Shown here: piece after piece, positions 1-8,321 of the stretch
How the letters are laid out: every line of letters begins with the position of its first letter
Numbering within the stretch: position 1 is the stretch's first letter
Assembly (NCBI GenBank): GCA_937915865.1
Contig: CALGIG010000052.1
Location: 62,001 to 126,000 of the forward strand
DNA: 64,000 bases
Direction: 5' to 3'
DNA from: an uncultured Prolixibacteraceae bacterium
Lineage (GTDB): Bacteria > Bacteroidota > Bacteroidia > Bacteroidales > Prolixibacteraceae
Notes under the pieces: model-generated
The model's input: only the letters and a program-made list of their open reading frames with translations
Database searches by the model: none
Told to the model about the DNA's origin: nothing
Translations under genes and position numbers: made by a program

Positions 1-1
1 T

Positions 2-1852
2 AAGACAAATCCTGATGATTTCCTGTACATGTTCCGCAATGCGTTTGGTCAGGAACAACCAACGGGAGCCAAACCGTTGGGCGTATGGGACAGTCAGGAA
101 ACCAAATTGCGCGGTCATGCCACAGGGCATTACCTGAGTGCTATTGCACAGGCCTATGCCAGCACCGGGTATGACGCCACACTTCAGGCTAACTTTGCAG
201 CCAAGATGGATTACATGGTGAACACTTTGTATCAGTTAGCCCAACTATCGGGACAACCCAAAACTGCTGGCGGCGAAGCCGTGGCCGATCCAACGGCTGT
301 GCCAATCGGCGTTGGAAAATCAACTTACGACTCAGATTTGAGTGAGGGCGGTATCCGCACCGATTACTGGAACTGGGGAAAGGGCTTTATCAGCGCCTAT
401 CCGCCCGACCAGTTTATCATGCTCGAAAAAGGAGCGAGCTATGGTGGCGACAAAACAAAAATATGGGCGCCATATTATACTTTGCACAAAATTCTGGCCG
501 GATTGATGGATATTTACGAGGTGAGTGGCAATAAAAAAGCGCTCGAAATTGTGAAGGGCATGGGCGATTGGGTATATATACGATTGAGCAAATTACCAAC
601 ACCGACACTCATCAGTATGTGGAACAAATACATCGCCGGGGAGTTTGGCGGAATGAATGAGGCGATGGCACGCTTGTCGCGCCTGACAAACGAACCCCGC
701 TACATGGAAGTTGCCCGTTTATTCGATAACATTAAGGTATTTTATGGCGATGCAGAACATTCGCACGGACTGGCAAAAAATGTCGATTTGTTTCGCGGGT
801 TGCACGCCAACCAGCATATTCCCCAGATTGTGGGGGCGTTGGAAATCTACCGCGACTCGGAAGCTCCTGAATATTTTCACATCGCAGATAATTTCTGGAA
901 CATGACCACTAACGATTATATGTACAGCATTGGTGGAGTTGCCGGAGCGCGCAATCCCAATAACGCGGAATGTTTCATCGCACAGCCTTCCACCATTTAC
1001 GAGAATGGTTTCTCCGCTGGTGGCCAGAATGAAACCTGCGCGACCTACAACATGCTTAAATTAACCGATAACCTTTTCCTCTTCGAACAGCGTGGCGAGT
1101 TAATGGACTATTACGAACGCGGGCTTTACAACCATATTCTGGCTTCGGTTGCCGAAGATAGTCCGGCAAACACTTATCACGTTCCGCTGAATGCCGGTTC
1201 CGAGAAACAGTTTAGCAACGACGATATGAGCGGTTTTACCTGCTGTAACGGTACGGCGCTCGAAAGTAGCACCAAACTTCAGAATTCGATTTATTTTAAA
1301 AGTGCTGACAATAAGGCGTTGTATGTGAATCTGTTTGTGCCGTCAACTTTAAAATGGACCGAAAAAAACATAACAGTAACGCAAACAACGGCTTTCCCCA
1401 AAGAAGATCATACACTATTGACAATAAAAGGAAATGGTGAATTTGACCTTCATGTTCGTGTACCGCATTGGGCGACCAAAGGATTTTTTGTGAAGATCAA
1501 TGGCAAGGATGAAGCAGTTAAGGCCGAGCCTGGAAATTACCTGGCAATTAGCCGCAAATGGAAAGATGGCGATAAAGTAGAATTGCGCATGCCTTTCCAT
1601 TTTTATCTGGAGCCGGTTATGGATCAGCAAAATGTAGCCAGTTTATTTTACGGACCAATTTTGCTGGCTGCACAGGAGTCGGAGCCGTTGAAAGAATGGC
1701 GGAAAGTAACATTCAATGTAAATGATATAAGTAAATCGATAACAGGTGACCCGGAGAAGTTGCAATTTAACATCGACGGTGTGGTTTATAAACCGTTTTA
1801 TGAATCATACGGCCGTTATTCGGTTTATCTGGATGTGACTTTGAAAGAATAA
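2..1852 (+). CDS. GH127-family beta-L-arabinofuranosidase, 5' end outside window
   Basis: Putative glycoside hydrolase of family GH127 (DUF1680), which releases terminal beta-L-arabinofuranose from plant-type glycans. The reading frame is open from base 2 without a start, so the N-terminus (and any signal peptide) lies upstream. Numbering from the Met at 29, the family Cys/Glu cluster is visible: E335-T-C337 in a GGQNETCATYN context and the C405-C406 pair in FTCCNGT. In characterised members these positions hold the zinc and the catalytic cysteine. A beta-sandwich C-terminal part follows (FYGPILLAAQE). An upstream Glu near 314 may be the acid/base; this is an inference. The S9 peptidase follows after a 430-bp gap filled by a palindromic repeat, so co-transcription is doubtful. 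Family call is secure; exact substrate is not. Confidence 0.9.
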   Translation, partial: KTNPDDFLYMFRNAFGQEQPTGAKPLGVWDSQETKLRGHATGHYLSAIAQAYASTGYDATLQANFAAKMDYMVNTLYQLAQLSGQPKTAGGEAVADPTAVPIGVGKSTYDSDLSEGGIRTDYWNWGKGFISAYPPDQFIMLEKGASYGGDKTKIWAPYYTLHKILAGLMDIYEVSGNKKALEIVKGMGDWVYIRLSKLPTPTLISMWNKYIAGEFGGMNEAMARLSRLTNEPRYMEVARLFDNIKVFYGDAEHSHGLAKNVDLFRGLHANQHIPQIVGALEIYRDSEAPEYFHIADNFWNMTTNDYMYSIGGVAGARNPNNAECFIAQPSTIYENGFSAGGQNETCATYNMLKLTDNLFLFEQRGELMDYYERGLYNHILASVAEDSPANTYHVPLNAGSEKQFSNDDMSGFTCCNGTALESSTKLQNSIYFKSADNKALYVNLFVPSTLKWTEKNITVTQTTAFPKEDHTLLTIKGNGEFDLHVRVPHWATKGFFVKINGKDEAVKAEPGNYLAISRKWKDGDKVELRMPFHFYLEPVMDQQNVASLFYGPILLAAQESEPLKEWRKVTFNVNDISKSITGDPEKLQFNIDGVVYKPFYESYGRYSVYLDVTLKE

Positions 1853-1881
1853 GTAATTTTGAAAAAAGAAAACAAAAACGT

Positions 1882-2205
1882 CCTGAAGGGACAACATATT
1901 CTAGCCCAGGGCAAACGAAGTGTCGCCCTGGGTTGGAAAACGGGTTTAAAATCGTCCGCGAGAAAAGGCTCGTTTAATAGAGTTTATTATTTCGGACGAA
2001 ATGGATCATTTCTTTTTTCCCGGCATTTGTTGCTATTCTATTCCGTCCGAAGAAATGTATTCGCTCTGTTCAACATTTTTGCGCGGACGGTTTTTGTTAT
2101 GTGTCCAATTACCCAGGGTGTCGTTTCGGCTCGTTCCTCCCGAAACTATGCCGTTCGGCTGAGCTCACGCCGAAGCTCTGGGCTATTATATGTTGGCCTT
2201 TCAGG
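1882..2205. repeat. Long imperfect palindromic intergenic element
   Basis: The outer arms at 1882-1911 and 2176-2205 are imperfect inverted copies: cctgaagggacaacatatt matches the reverse complement of the right end, tgttggcctttcagg. Further nested pairs are visible: GCCCTGGG near 1924-1932 with CCCAGGG near 2112-2118, CGTCCGCG (1953-1960) with GCGCGGACG (2081-2089), and TTCGGACGAA (1991-2000) with TTCCGTCCGA (2041-2050). A 134-codon frame starting at a TTG (1859) runs through the element but is rich in Arg/Ser and shows no protein family, so I treat it as spurious. The structure resembles non-coding palindromic repeats common between Bacteroidota genes; its family is not identified here. Confidence 0.7.
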
Positions 2206-2285
2206 CCGTAAAAAAACGGTGAATGCTGAAAACATCGATTATGCAACGCTATTTTTTGCTTAGAATCAAAACCAAATAATAAACC

Positions 2286-4532
2286 ATGTTAAAACGAATT
2301 TTATTTTTTCTGATTGCGGCAGTTTTAGTAACTGGCGCTTCTTTCAAAGTTTTGGCGCAGGTTACAATGGCCGATTATCAGCGGGCCGATTCTATTATGA
2401 AACTGAATGATTTGGTATATAACCAGGTAAATTCGGTGAATTGGATCGATTCCACTTCTGTATTCTGGTATTCGGCGAAAACTCGCCAAGGCATGGCCTA
2501 CACAATGGTCGATGCTGCCAAAGCAACGCGCAAGCCGGCTTTCGATGTGGCCAAACTCGTTGAGCAACTTAACAAACAGCAGGGCATTAAGGCAACCGCA
2601 AAATCGCTCCAGCTACAAAAACTGAAATTTGACCTGAAAGCTAACAGGTTCCAGTTTTTGTTCGATAAAAAGTATTTCACTTGTAGCTTGAAAAATTATT
2701 CGCTGGTGAAAGATTCTGTGGCAAAACATGATGGCCCTCGCCCTTACTGGAACGAAGGGTTCGATGAGTTGAGCAATAAACCGGTTACATCGCCCGACAG
2801 CGCGTGGGTGGCTTTCGTCAAAAATTACAATGTGTATGTCCGTAACAAAAAGGACAACAAAGAGATACAGTTGAGTTTTGACGGGTCGGCAGGCGATTTT
2901 TATTCGTCGTATTTCAGTTGGTCGCCCGACTCGAAAAAGCTGGCGGTGAACAAAGTGCGCAAAAATGAAGATCATTTTATTTATTTCGTCGAGTCGTCGC
3001 CTAAATCGCAGTTGCAACCCATTTTGCAAAAACGCAATTACCTGAAACCTGGTGATGCGTTGCCAATTAAACGCCCGTCGCTTTTCAATATTGAAACTCT
3101 GAAACAGATTCCGGTTGACGCGCAGGCGTTCGAAAACCAGTACGAACTTTCAGTTCCGAAATGGAATGAAAACAGCTCAGCTTTTACGTTCGATTTCAAT
3201 CAGCGCGGTCACCAGGTTTTTCAGGTGGTTGAAGTTGATGGAACTTCAGGAACAGTGCGGGTTATTATTGATGAGCGCAGCAAAACCTTCATCGATTATA
3301 GCGGCAAATATTTCCGCCACGATATGGAAAAACGCGACGAGATAATATGGGCATCGGAACGCGACGGCTGGAACCATTTGTATCTATATGATGCAAAAAC
3401 CGGCAAAGTAAAAAAGCAAATTACCTCCGGAAACTGGGTGGTTCGCGAAGTGGTAAAGGTTGACGAAAAGACAAACACCATTATTTTCAAGGCTTCAGGA
3501 AGAAATACCGACGAAGATCCGTATTACATTCATTACTGTAAAGTGAATTTCGACGGCAGCGGTCTGGTCGATCTGACTCCTGAAAAAATGGAGCATCAGG
3601 CTACTTTCTCTGCTGACTACGCTTATTTCGCTGATACCTATTCAACCGTGCAAACGCCGCCTGTTACTGTTCTGCGGCGCACGGCCGATGGTTCGGTAGT
3701 GATGCTGCTCGAAAAAACCGACATTGCCGATTTGCAGGCCAAAGGCTGGATTGCTCCTGAACCGTTTGTGGCCAAAGCCCGCGACGGAAAAACCGACATC
3801 TGGGGAAACATTTATCGTCCAACGAATTTCGATCCGAATAAAAAATACCCGATCATCGAATACATTTATGCCGGGCCGCACAGTTCGTTCACGCAGAAGA
3901 ACTTCCGTCCGTGTAGTTATGCATGGTCGGGACTGGCCGAGCTGGGCTTTATCATTGTTCAGATGGACGGAATGGGGACTTCTAACCGTGGAAAAGCCTT
4001 TCAGGATGTGTGTTACAAAAACCTGAAAGACGCCGGTTTTCCCGACCGCATTCTGTGGATGAAGGCCGCCGCCGAAAAATACAGTTACATGGACACTACG
4101 CGGGTTGGCCTGTTTGGCGGATCAGCCGGAGGACAAAGTACGCTGGCAGGTTTGTTGTTTCATCCTGAATTTTACAAAGCTGGTTCATCGTCGTGCGGAT
4201 GCCACGACAACCGCATGGACAAAATCTGGTGGAACGAGCAATGGATGGGTTTCCCGATTGGTCCTGAGTATGCCGAATGCTCAAATGTGGTTAATGCCGC
4301 GAAACTTCAGGGCAAATTATTGCTGATTGTTGGCGAAATGGATGACAATGTAGATCCTGCCTCGACTATGCAGGTAGTGAATGCCTTGATTACTGCCAAA
4401 AAGGATTTTGAACTGGTGGTTCTTCCGGGAACAAACCATACGCTTGGAGGCGATTATGGCGAACAAAAACGTCGTGATTTCTTTGTAAAAGCATTCTACA
4501 ATCAGGCAACTCCCGATTGGAATAAAAAATAG
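2286..4532 (+). CDS. S9 family prolyl peptidase (DPP4-like)
   Basis: Secreted or periplasmic serine peptidase that removes N-terminal dipeptides, by similarity to DPP4. An N-terminal signal peptide (about residues 1-25, ending VLAQ) is followed by a beta-propeller domain (about 60-480) and a C-terminal alpha/beta-hydrolase domain. The nucleophile is S613 in GGSAGG, followed by a probable catalytic aspartate D687 in GEMDDNVD and H718 in PGTNHT, the expected order and spacing for S9. Length (748 aa) is normal for the family. The ATG at 2286 opens directly onto the signal peptide. A palindromic repeat starts at the stop codon. It is probably a stand-alone protein-nutrition gene rather than part of a polysaccharide locus. 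Confidence 0.9.
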   Translation: MLKRILFFLIAAVLVTGASFKVLAQVTMADYQRADSIMKLNDLVYNQVNSVNWIDSTSVFWYSAKTRQGMAYTMVDAAKATRKPAFDVAKLVEQLNKQQGIKATAKSLQLQKLKFDLKANRFQFLFDKKYFTCSLKNYSLVKDSVAKHDGPRPYWNEGFDELSNKPVTSPDSAWVAFVKNYNVYVRNKKDNKEIQLSFDGSAGDFYSSYFSWSPDSKKLAVNKVRKNEDHFIYFVESSPKSQLQPILQKRNYLKPGDALPIKRPSLFNIETLKQIPVDAQAFENQYELSVPKWNENSSAFTFDFNQRGHQVFQVVEVDGTSGTVRVIIDERSKTFIDYSGKYFRHDMEKRDEIIWASERDGWNHLYLYDAKTGKVKKQITSGNWVVREVVKVDEKTNTIIFKASGRNTDEDPYYIHYCKVNFDGSGLVDLTPEKMEHQATFSADYAYFADTYSTVQTPPVTVLRRTADGSVVMLLEKTDIADLQAKGWIAPEPFVAKARDGKTDIWGNIYRPTNFDPNKKYPIIEYIYAGPHSSFTQKNFRPCSYAWSGLAELGFIIVQMDGMGTSNRGKAFQDVCYKNLKDAGFPDRILWMKAAAEKYSYMDTTRVGLFGGSAGGQSTLAGLLFHPEFYKAGSSSCGCHDNRMDKIWWNEQWMGFPIGPEYAECSNVVNAAKLQGKLLLIVGEMDDNVDPASTMQVVNALITAKKDFELVVLPGTNHTLGGDYGEQKRRDFFVKAFYNQATPDWNKK

Positions 4533-4686
4533 GAGCCTCCCCCAGCCCCCTCCGAAAGAGGAGGCTTGATAATACTCAGTGCGAATATTATTTCTTTTCT
4601 CATGAGGTAAATGTGAATATCAATATTGATTATCGAACCTGCTTTTTTTAAGCCTCCCCTTTGTGGGGGAGGTTTGGAGGGGGCTT
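4533..4686. repeat. Palindromic C/G-rich intergenic repeat
   Basis: Two related arms, 4533-4567 (gagcctcccccagccccc, then a gaggaggctt end) and 4650-4686 (aagcctcccc, then a ggagggggctt end), are inverted copies of each other. Each arm also contains its own small hairpin (CCTCC/GGAGG). The element begins at the stop codon of the S9 peptidase and ends 12 bp before the next ATG, so it fills the whole spacer. A GTG inside it (4663) lengthens the next reading frame artificially. Confidence 0.7.
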
Positions 4687-4698
4687 AATTTAGAATAT

Positions 4699-5526
4699 AT
4701 GAAAATCAAACGATTACTTGCCTTTGTATCTTTTGCCTTTTTGCTTTTGACAATTGCGACACCTGCCATTCAGGCACAAAACACCAAGCTTGTGCCGCCA
4801 ATTACCCGCGTTCCTGATTCGTTGAAACTGGACAAATTCTATAAAAAGTACATGAATGCCAATGGTATTGCCATTACCGCGTCGTGGCGTGTGCCGGATA
4901 CCGCAATGGTTCAGGCCTGGCGCATCATCGATTTTATGACTCGCGATCTTCCCAAGCCGGTACTTAACGCTATGGTGAAAGTAAAGACCCGTGTAACAGT
5001 AATGGCGCGTTATGAAGGAACTACCGATGTGCCTGAGCACAAACATCTGGCAGCCGATACCACTTTAAACTGGGATTTACGTGCCCGCGGGCTGGGCGGC
5101 GATCTGGAACTTCCGCTGACTTCGTGTGCCGAAGAAAACCTGCTGGCCTACCAGATCGATAAATACCATGCCGAAGATATATTGATCCACGAGTTTGCCC
5201 ATTCGATTCACCTTATTGGTATTGTTCAGGTTGACCCGACTTTCAATCAGAAATTGGAAAAGCTATTGAATCAGGCTGTTGCCAAGGGTAAATACGAAAA
5301 TACTTACGCGAAAACAAATATCGAGGAATATTGGGCTGAAGGCGTACAGGATTGGTTTAACGTGAATGCCGAAGTGCCCAAAGCTGACGGGAAACACAAT
5401 CCGCTAAATACCCGCGAGGAGCTGAAAAAATACGATCCGGATTTATACGAACTGCTGAGTCATTATTTCTCTGATTTCAAGGAAAGTCCGTCGAAACACA
5501 AGAAAGTAAATCTTTACAAAATCTGA
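4699..5526 (+). CDS. Putative secreted HExxH zinc metalloprotease-like protein
   Basis: 275-aa protein with a signal peptide (MKIKRLLAFVSFAFLLL..IQAQ). It carries the zinc-site motif HEFAHSIH, followed about 50 residues later by a conserved-looking EEYWAEGVQDWFN segment. That Glu could supply the third zinc ligand, as in lethal-factor-like (ATLF/M34-type) and gluzincin peptidases. This is a motif-level match only; no substrate can be named. I placed the start at the ATG at 4699 rather than an upstream GTG at 4663, because the upstream codons lie in the palindromic repeat and the ATG gives a clean signal peptide. A strong terminator follows at 5589. Confidence 0.6.
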   Translation: MKIKRLLAFVSFAFLLLTIATPAIQAQNTKLVPPITRVPDSLKLDKFYKKYMNANGIAITASWRVPDTAMVQAWRIIDFMTRDLPKPVLNAMVKVKTRVTVMARYEGTTDVPEHKHLAADTTLNWDLRARGLGGDLELPLTSCAEENLLAYQIDKYHAEDILIHEFAHSIHLIGIVQVDPTFNQKLEKLLNQAVAKGKYENTYAKTNIEEYWAEGVQDWFNVNAEVPKADGKHNPLNTREELKKYDPDLYELLSHYFSDFKESPSKHKKVNLYKI

Positions 5527-5588
5527 TAACAACGATTTGGTTAAAAACATTTTGGAGATAATAGTGTTTTTTATAGGTTAATTTTTTG

Positions 5589-5624
5589 AATCTCCGGCGG
5601 TCCGCCGGAGATTTTTATTTTTTT
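5589..5624 (+). terminator. Rho-independent terminator
   Basis: Near-perfect palindrome aatctccggcgg / ccgccggagatt (5589-5613) around one unpaired base, followed by a T-rich run (tttttatttttttt). It ends the metalloprotease transcript. Confidence 0.85.
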
Positions 5625-5643
5625 CGTAAATTAAACCAATTAA

Positions 5644-5696
5644 AATTACTTTAATCGAATTACTTTAATCGAATTACTTTAATCGAATTACTTTAA
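5644..5696. repeat. 14-bp tandem repeat, about 3.8 copies
   Basis: The unit aattactttaatcg recurs exactly at 5644, 5658 and 5672, with a partial fourth copy from 5686. It lies 35-87 bp before the start of the PepSY-like gene, where a promoter or operator would be expected. Confidence 0.9.
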
Positions 5697-5730
5697 GTTC
5701 AGTTTTAGTGTAAAACCTTAAAATTTTCTC

Positions 5731-6249
5731 ATGGAACCGAAGAAAAAATCAATAAATTACTACATGCGTAGTTTGCACCGAGATTTGGGTTACCTTGCGT
5801 TCGGTCTGGTTTTGATTTATGCTTTAAGTGGCATTGTATTGCTGTATCGAAATACAGATTTTTTAAAAAAGGAAGTAGCAATTGAACGACAGTTAAAACC
5901 AGGCATGGCTGTTGAAGATGTTAGCCGCGAGCTTCGGATGCGTGAGCTCAAGGTGATAAAATCAGAAGGTGATCTGGTTTATTTTCAGGAGGGGATTTAT
6001 AACAAGGCTTCAGGAATGGTTCAGTATAAGTCGAAAGAAATCATGAAACCATTCAGTTGGTTTATCAATTTCCACAAAGCTGTAAGCAATAAAGCATCAT
6101 ATTTCTTTAATCTGGCATTTGGTGCTATTTTTTTGTTTTTAGCGATTTCGTCGCTTTGGATGTTCAAACCCAAAACCAAAACATTTAAGCGTGGAATGAT
6201 TCTAACTGCCATTGGTATAGTCGTTTCCATACTGATATTATTACTTTAA
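5731..6249 (+). CDS. PepSY-associated TM-helix family membrane protein
   Basis: 172-aa inner-membrane protein. A first hydrophobic segment (about residues 18-40, YLAFGLVLIYALSGIVLLY) is preceded by the MRSLHRDLGYLA sequence typical of PepSY_TM proteins. A soluble loop of about 60-70 residues follows, then two further membrane segments (about 122-145 and 152-172). In the family such proteins accompany iron-siderophore uptake or reductase functions; no partner is evident here. It is followed after 140 bp by a Spy/CpxP-like gene, so the pair could share an envelope-stress or metal role (inference). Shorter than full PepSY_TM proteins, as usual for this small subgroup. Confidence 0.7.
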   Translation: MEPKKKSINYYMRSLHRDLGYLAFGLVLIYALSGIVLLYRNTDFLKKEVAIERQLKPGMAVEDVSRELRMRELKVIKSEGDLVYFQEGIYNKASGMVQYKSKEIMKPFSWFINFHKAVSNKASYFFNLAFGAIFLFLAISSLWMFKPKTKTFKRGMILTAIGIVVSILILLL

Positions 6250-6389
6250 GTGTTAAATCGTTTTAGGATTTGTTGGGCAATGTGTTAAAGTTATCTTAAA
6301 GTCTGGTTTTTGATTTAACCTTTTTTGATTGAAACATTCTAAGAGGAAAATTTCAATTATTCATAAATAGAAATTAAAAAGAAAAGGTT

Positions 6390-6899
6390 ATGAAAACAAA
6401 AGTATTAATGATTGCAGTGTTACTAGGGATAACTACTGTAGCAATGGCTCAACCAAAAGAAAAAGAACAGGGGAAAGCAATGCCAGTTCAAAAACATGAA
6501 ATGCGAATGGAACATCGGAATGGAGGACCTGCCGAAGCGTTTGAGCTTACCGATGCCCAGAAAGAGGCATTTAAGCAGTCCCAGCTGGCAATGCAAAAGC
6601 AGCTTCAGCCCATACAAAACGAACTGGGAGAAGCCGAGGCCCATCAGAAAACATTGATGAGCGCTGAAAAAACGGATATGGCTGCCATCAACAAAAACAT
6701 CGAAAAAATTGGTGGCCTGCGCATTGAAATGGCAAAAATACGGGCAAAGAATCATCTTGATATGAGGGCCCAGTTAACTGAAGAACAACGCTTGAAATTT
6801 GATGCTATGAAAGGACATTTTAAACAAGAGATGAAAGAAGGTAACGGAATGCGTAATTTTCGGGAAATGCCAGGCCGTGAAAAGCACGACCTTGAATAA
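6390..6899 (+). CDS. Spy/CpxP-like periplasmic protein
   Basis: 169-aa protein with a signal peptide (about residues 1-20, ending AMAQP) and a helical body rich in Glu, Lys, Met and Gln. Two LTxxQ motifs, LTDAQ (about residue 53) and LTEEQ (about residue 130), define the Spy/CpxP/periplasmic heavy-metal-sensor fold: an alpha-helical hairpin that binds misfolded proteins or metals. The C-terminus is unusually Met/Arg/His-rich (MKEGNGMRNFREMPGREKH), which would suit metal binding (inference). The ATG at 6390 has a good upstream purine stretch (aaaaagaaaagg). A terminator follows 30 bp after the stop. Confidence 0.75.
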   Translation: MKTKVLMIAVLLGITTVAMAQPKEKEQGKAMPVQKHEMRMEHRNGGPAEAFELTDAQKEAFKQSQLAMQKQLQPIQNELGEAEAHQKTLMSAEKTDMAAINKNIEKIGGLRIEMAKIRAKNHLDMRAQLTEEQRLKFDAMKGHFKQEMKEGNGMRNFREMPGREKHDLE

Positions 6900-6929
6900 G
6901 ATGTGTTTTAATTTTAAGATTTTGTAGAA

Positions 6930-6961
6930 GTCGCTGGTTGATTAACCAGCGGCTTTTTTTT
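6930..6961 (+). terminator. Rho-independent terminator
   Basis: 10-bp stem gtcgctggtt / aaccagcggc with a 4-nt loop, followed directly by eight T. It closes the Spy-like transcript. Confidence 0.85.
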
Positions 6962-7020
6962 GAGGAATTAATACGATAAAGATAGTACTTTGCTGAATTT
7001 GATTTTGTTATTGTTAAGTT

Positions 7021-7247
7021 AATGTGAGTTCGAGCTAAATTTAATTGTAATATTCTGTAAATAAGGTAATAAGGTTTTGTGTTATGGGGATATGTATTTT
7101 CTACTAAGGTTAAAAAGGTATTGTAAGGTTTTGAAACCTTATTTTTGAATTCAACCTTAGTAGAAATTCGAAGCATAAACATTTTTAACCTTATTAATTT
7201 GAAGTTTTTCAGTCATATACAATTTACTCTTACGTCGAACTCACGTT
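7021..7247. mobile_element. MITE copy 1 (227 bp, 18-bp TIRs, 5-bp target duplication)
   Basis: Non-coding element bounded by inverted ends AAtGTGAGTTCGAGCTAA and TTACGTCGAACTCACGTT and flanked on both sides by AAGTT (7016-7020 and 7248-7252). It is almost identical, with the same length, to 54791-55017; I count seven mismatches. Internally it folds on itself: ttctactaaggtt (7099-7111) pairs with aaccttagtagaa (7153-7165), around a smaller palindrome aaggttttgaaacctt (7125-7140). No transposase is encoded, so it would need one in trans. It lies about 110 bp before the start of sigma factor 1. Confidence 0.9.
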
Positions 7248-7328
7248 AAGTTATGATCTATGATATTAAACCATAATAAATAAATTTAAGAAAAAACAGC
7301 GAAAAAGCGACTTTTTCCTATTTAAGTA

Positions 7329-7336
7329 TATCTTTG
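7329..7336 (+). promoter_or_regulatory. Bacteroidota-type -7 box of sigma/FecR locus 1
   Basis: TATCTTTG fits the Bacteroidota primary-sigma consensus TAnnTTTG. It overlaps the earliest possible start codons of the following reading frame (7334 and 7337), which is why the ATG at 7361 is preferred. Confidence 0.55.
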
Positions 7337-7360
7337 ATGAAATCATTTTGGCTATGGCGA

Positions 7361-7951
7361 ATGGAAAATGTATTAAAAGAACAGGATCAGGAGGTTATTG
7401 AACGAATAAAGGAAGGGTCGAAGGAAGCTTTTCATATATTATTTGATAAGTTCGGTCCTAAAATTTATTCGTTCGCTTTGGCATATTTAAAAAATAAATC
7501 TGATGCGGAGGAATTACTTCAGGAAGTTTTTCTGAAACTATGGGAAGTACGTTCTAGCCTTGATTGTTCCAAAAATCTGAAATCTTTTCTTTACAAAATT
7601 TGTATTAATCTTATTTACGATTTTATCCGCCGTAAAAATTTAGAACAGGTTTATCTTGAGTATTCGGGCCGGAATGAAATATTAACTGCGGATAATACCT
7701 GGCATGAAATTATTTATAACGATATGCTTGATAAACTGCAACAATTAATAATTACGATGCCAGAACAGCGTCAACGCATTTTTAGACTGAGTAAGGAAGA
7801 AGGTCTTTCGAATGAAGAAATTGCTGCAAAGCTTAATTTATCAAAAAGAACTGTCGAAAACCAACTATACCGTGCTGTTTCTTTTCTAAAAGAGAAGATT
7901 AACACTGGTTCCCTTCCCGCGTTATTGTTTTTCTTTCTTCATTGCAACTAA
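7361..7951 (+). CDS. ECF sigma factor (FecI-like), SusCD locus 1
   Basis: Sigma-70 family ECF factor of the Bacteroidota PUL-associated type, about 197 aa. Region 2 is seen in FDKFGPKIYSFALAYLKNKSDAEELLQEVFLKLWE; region 4 is a helix-turn-helix in LSNEEIAAKLNLSKRTVENQLYRA. No region 3 or extra domain. The C-terminus is hydrophobic (PALLFFFLHCN), as often in this subfamily. Starts at 7334 or 7337 would overlap a TAnnTTTG promoter box, so 7361 is chosen. It should be held inactive by the FecR protein 370 bp downstream and drive the susC gene after that. Self-regulation is expected by family, not shown. Confidence 0.85.
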   Translation: MENVLKEQDQEVIERIKEGSKEAFHILFDKFGPKIYSFALAYLKNKSDAEELLQEVFLKLWEVRSSLDCSKNLKSFLYKICINLIYDFIRRKNLEQVYLEYSGRNEILTADNTWHEIIYNDMLDKLQQLIITMPEQRQRIFRLSKEEGLSNEEIAAKLNLSKRTVENQLYRAVSFLKEKINTGSLPALLFFFLHCN

Positions 7952-8321
7952 TTTTTAATATTTTGATGGTCAATTGCTAATTTTGTCGTGCCCTGCAAAC
8001 AATAGAATGAAATTGGGTGCAATTGTTCTTCAGTGGTTTTCCGTTTTTTCAACTCTTTCCGTTTAATTAAGCCTTCACAAATTTCTTAGTTCGAACTGAC
8101 ATTAATTAATAGTGGCAATTTAAAATGACCCGATATTTTTTGTACCCCTTGAGGCGGGAATATCTTCTAATATTATTCTTATTCCCTGGTTTTTGTTGGG
8201 GTAGTATTATATTTCATGTATTTTATTTATTCGTAAGTGATAAATATTAGGGGTGTAATTTTTTTTTGAGTTTTGAGTGAGTAAATTGATTTAATTATTC
8301 GTATTAAATAAAAGTTGCAAA
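7952..8321. other. 370-bp sigma-FecR spacer, no gene seen
   Basis: AT-rich spacer with no credible reading frame or strong hairpin. The stretch taccccttgaggcgggaatatc (about 8139-8160) stands out as GC-richer and could belong to an ECF-type promoter for fecR, but I have no consensus to support that. The equivalent spacer in loci 2 and 3 is much shorter (118 and 63 bp). Confidence 0.4.

Noticed and set aside
1859..2263. 134-codon frame starting at TTG
   Set aside because: It runs through a nested palindromic element, has biased Arg/Ser-rich composition and no recognisable domain; most likely spurious.
5644..5696. Tandem repeat as a CRISPR array
   Set aside because: Units are 14 bp with no spacers, and there are no cas genes.
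6820..7182. 120-codon minus-strand frame
   Set aside because: Runs through MITE copy 1; a near-identical frame occurs in copy 2 (54719-54952), so it reflects the repeat and not a gene.
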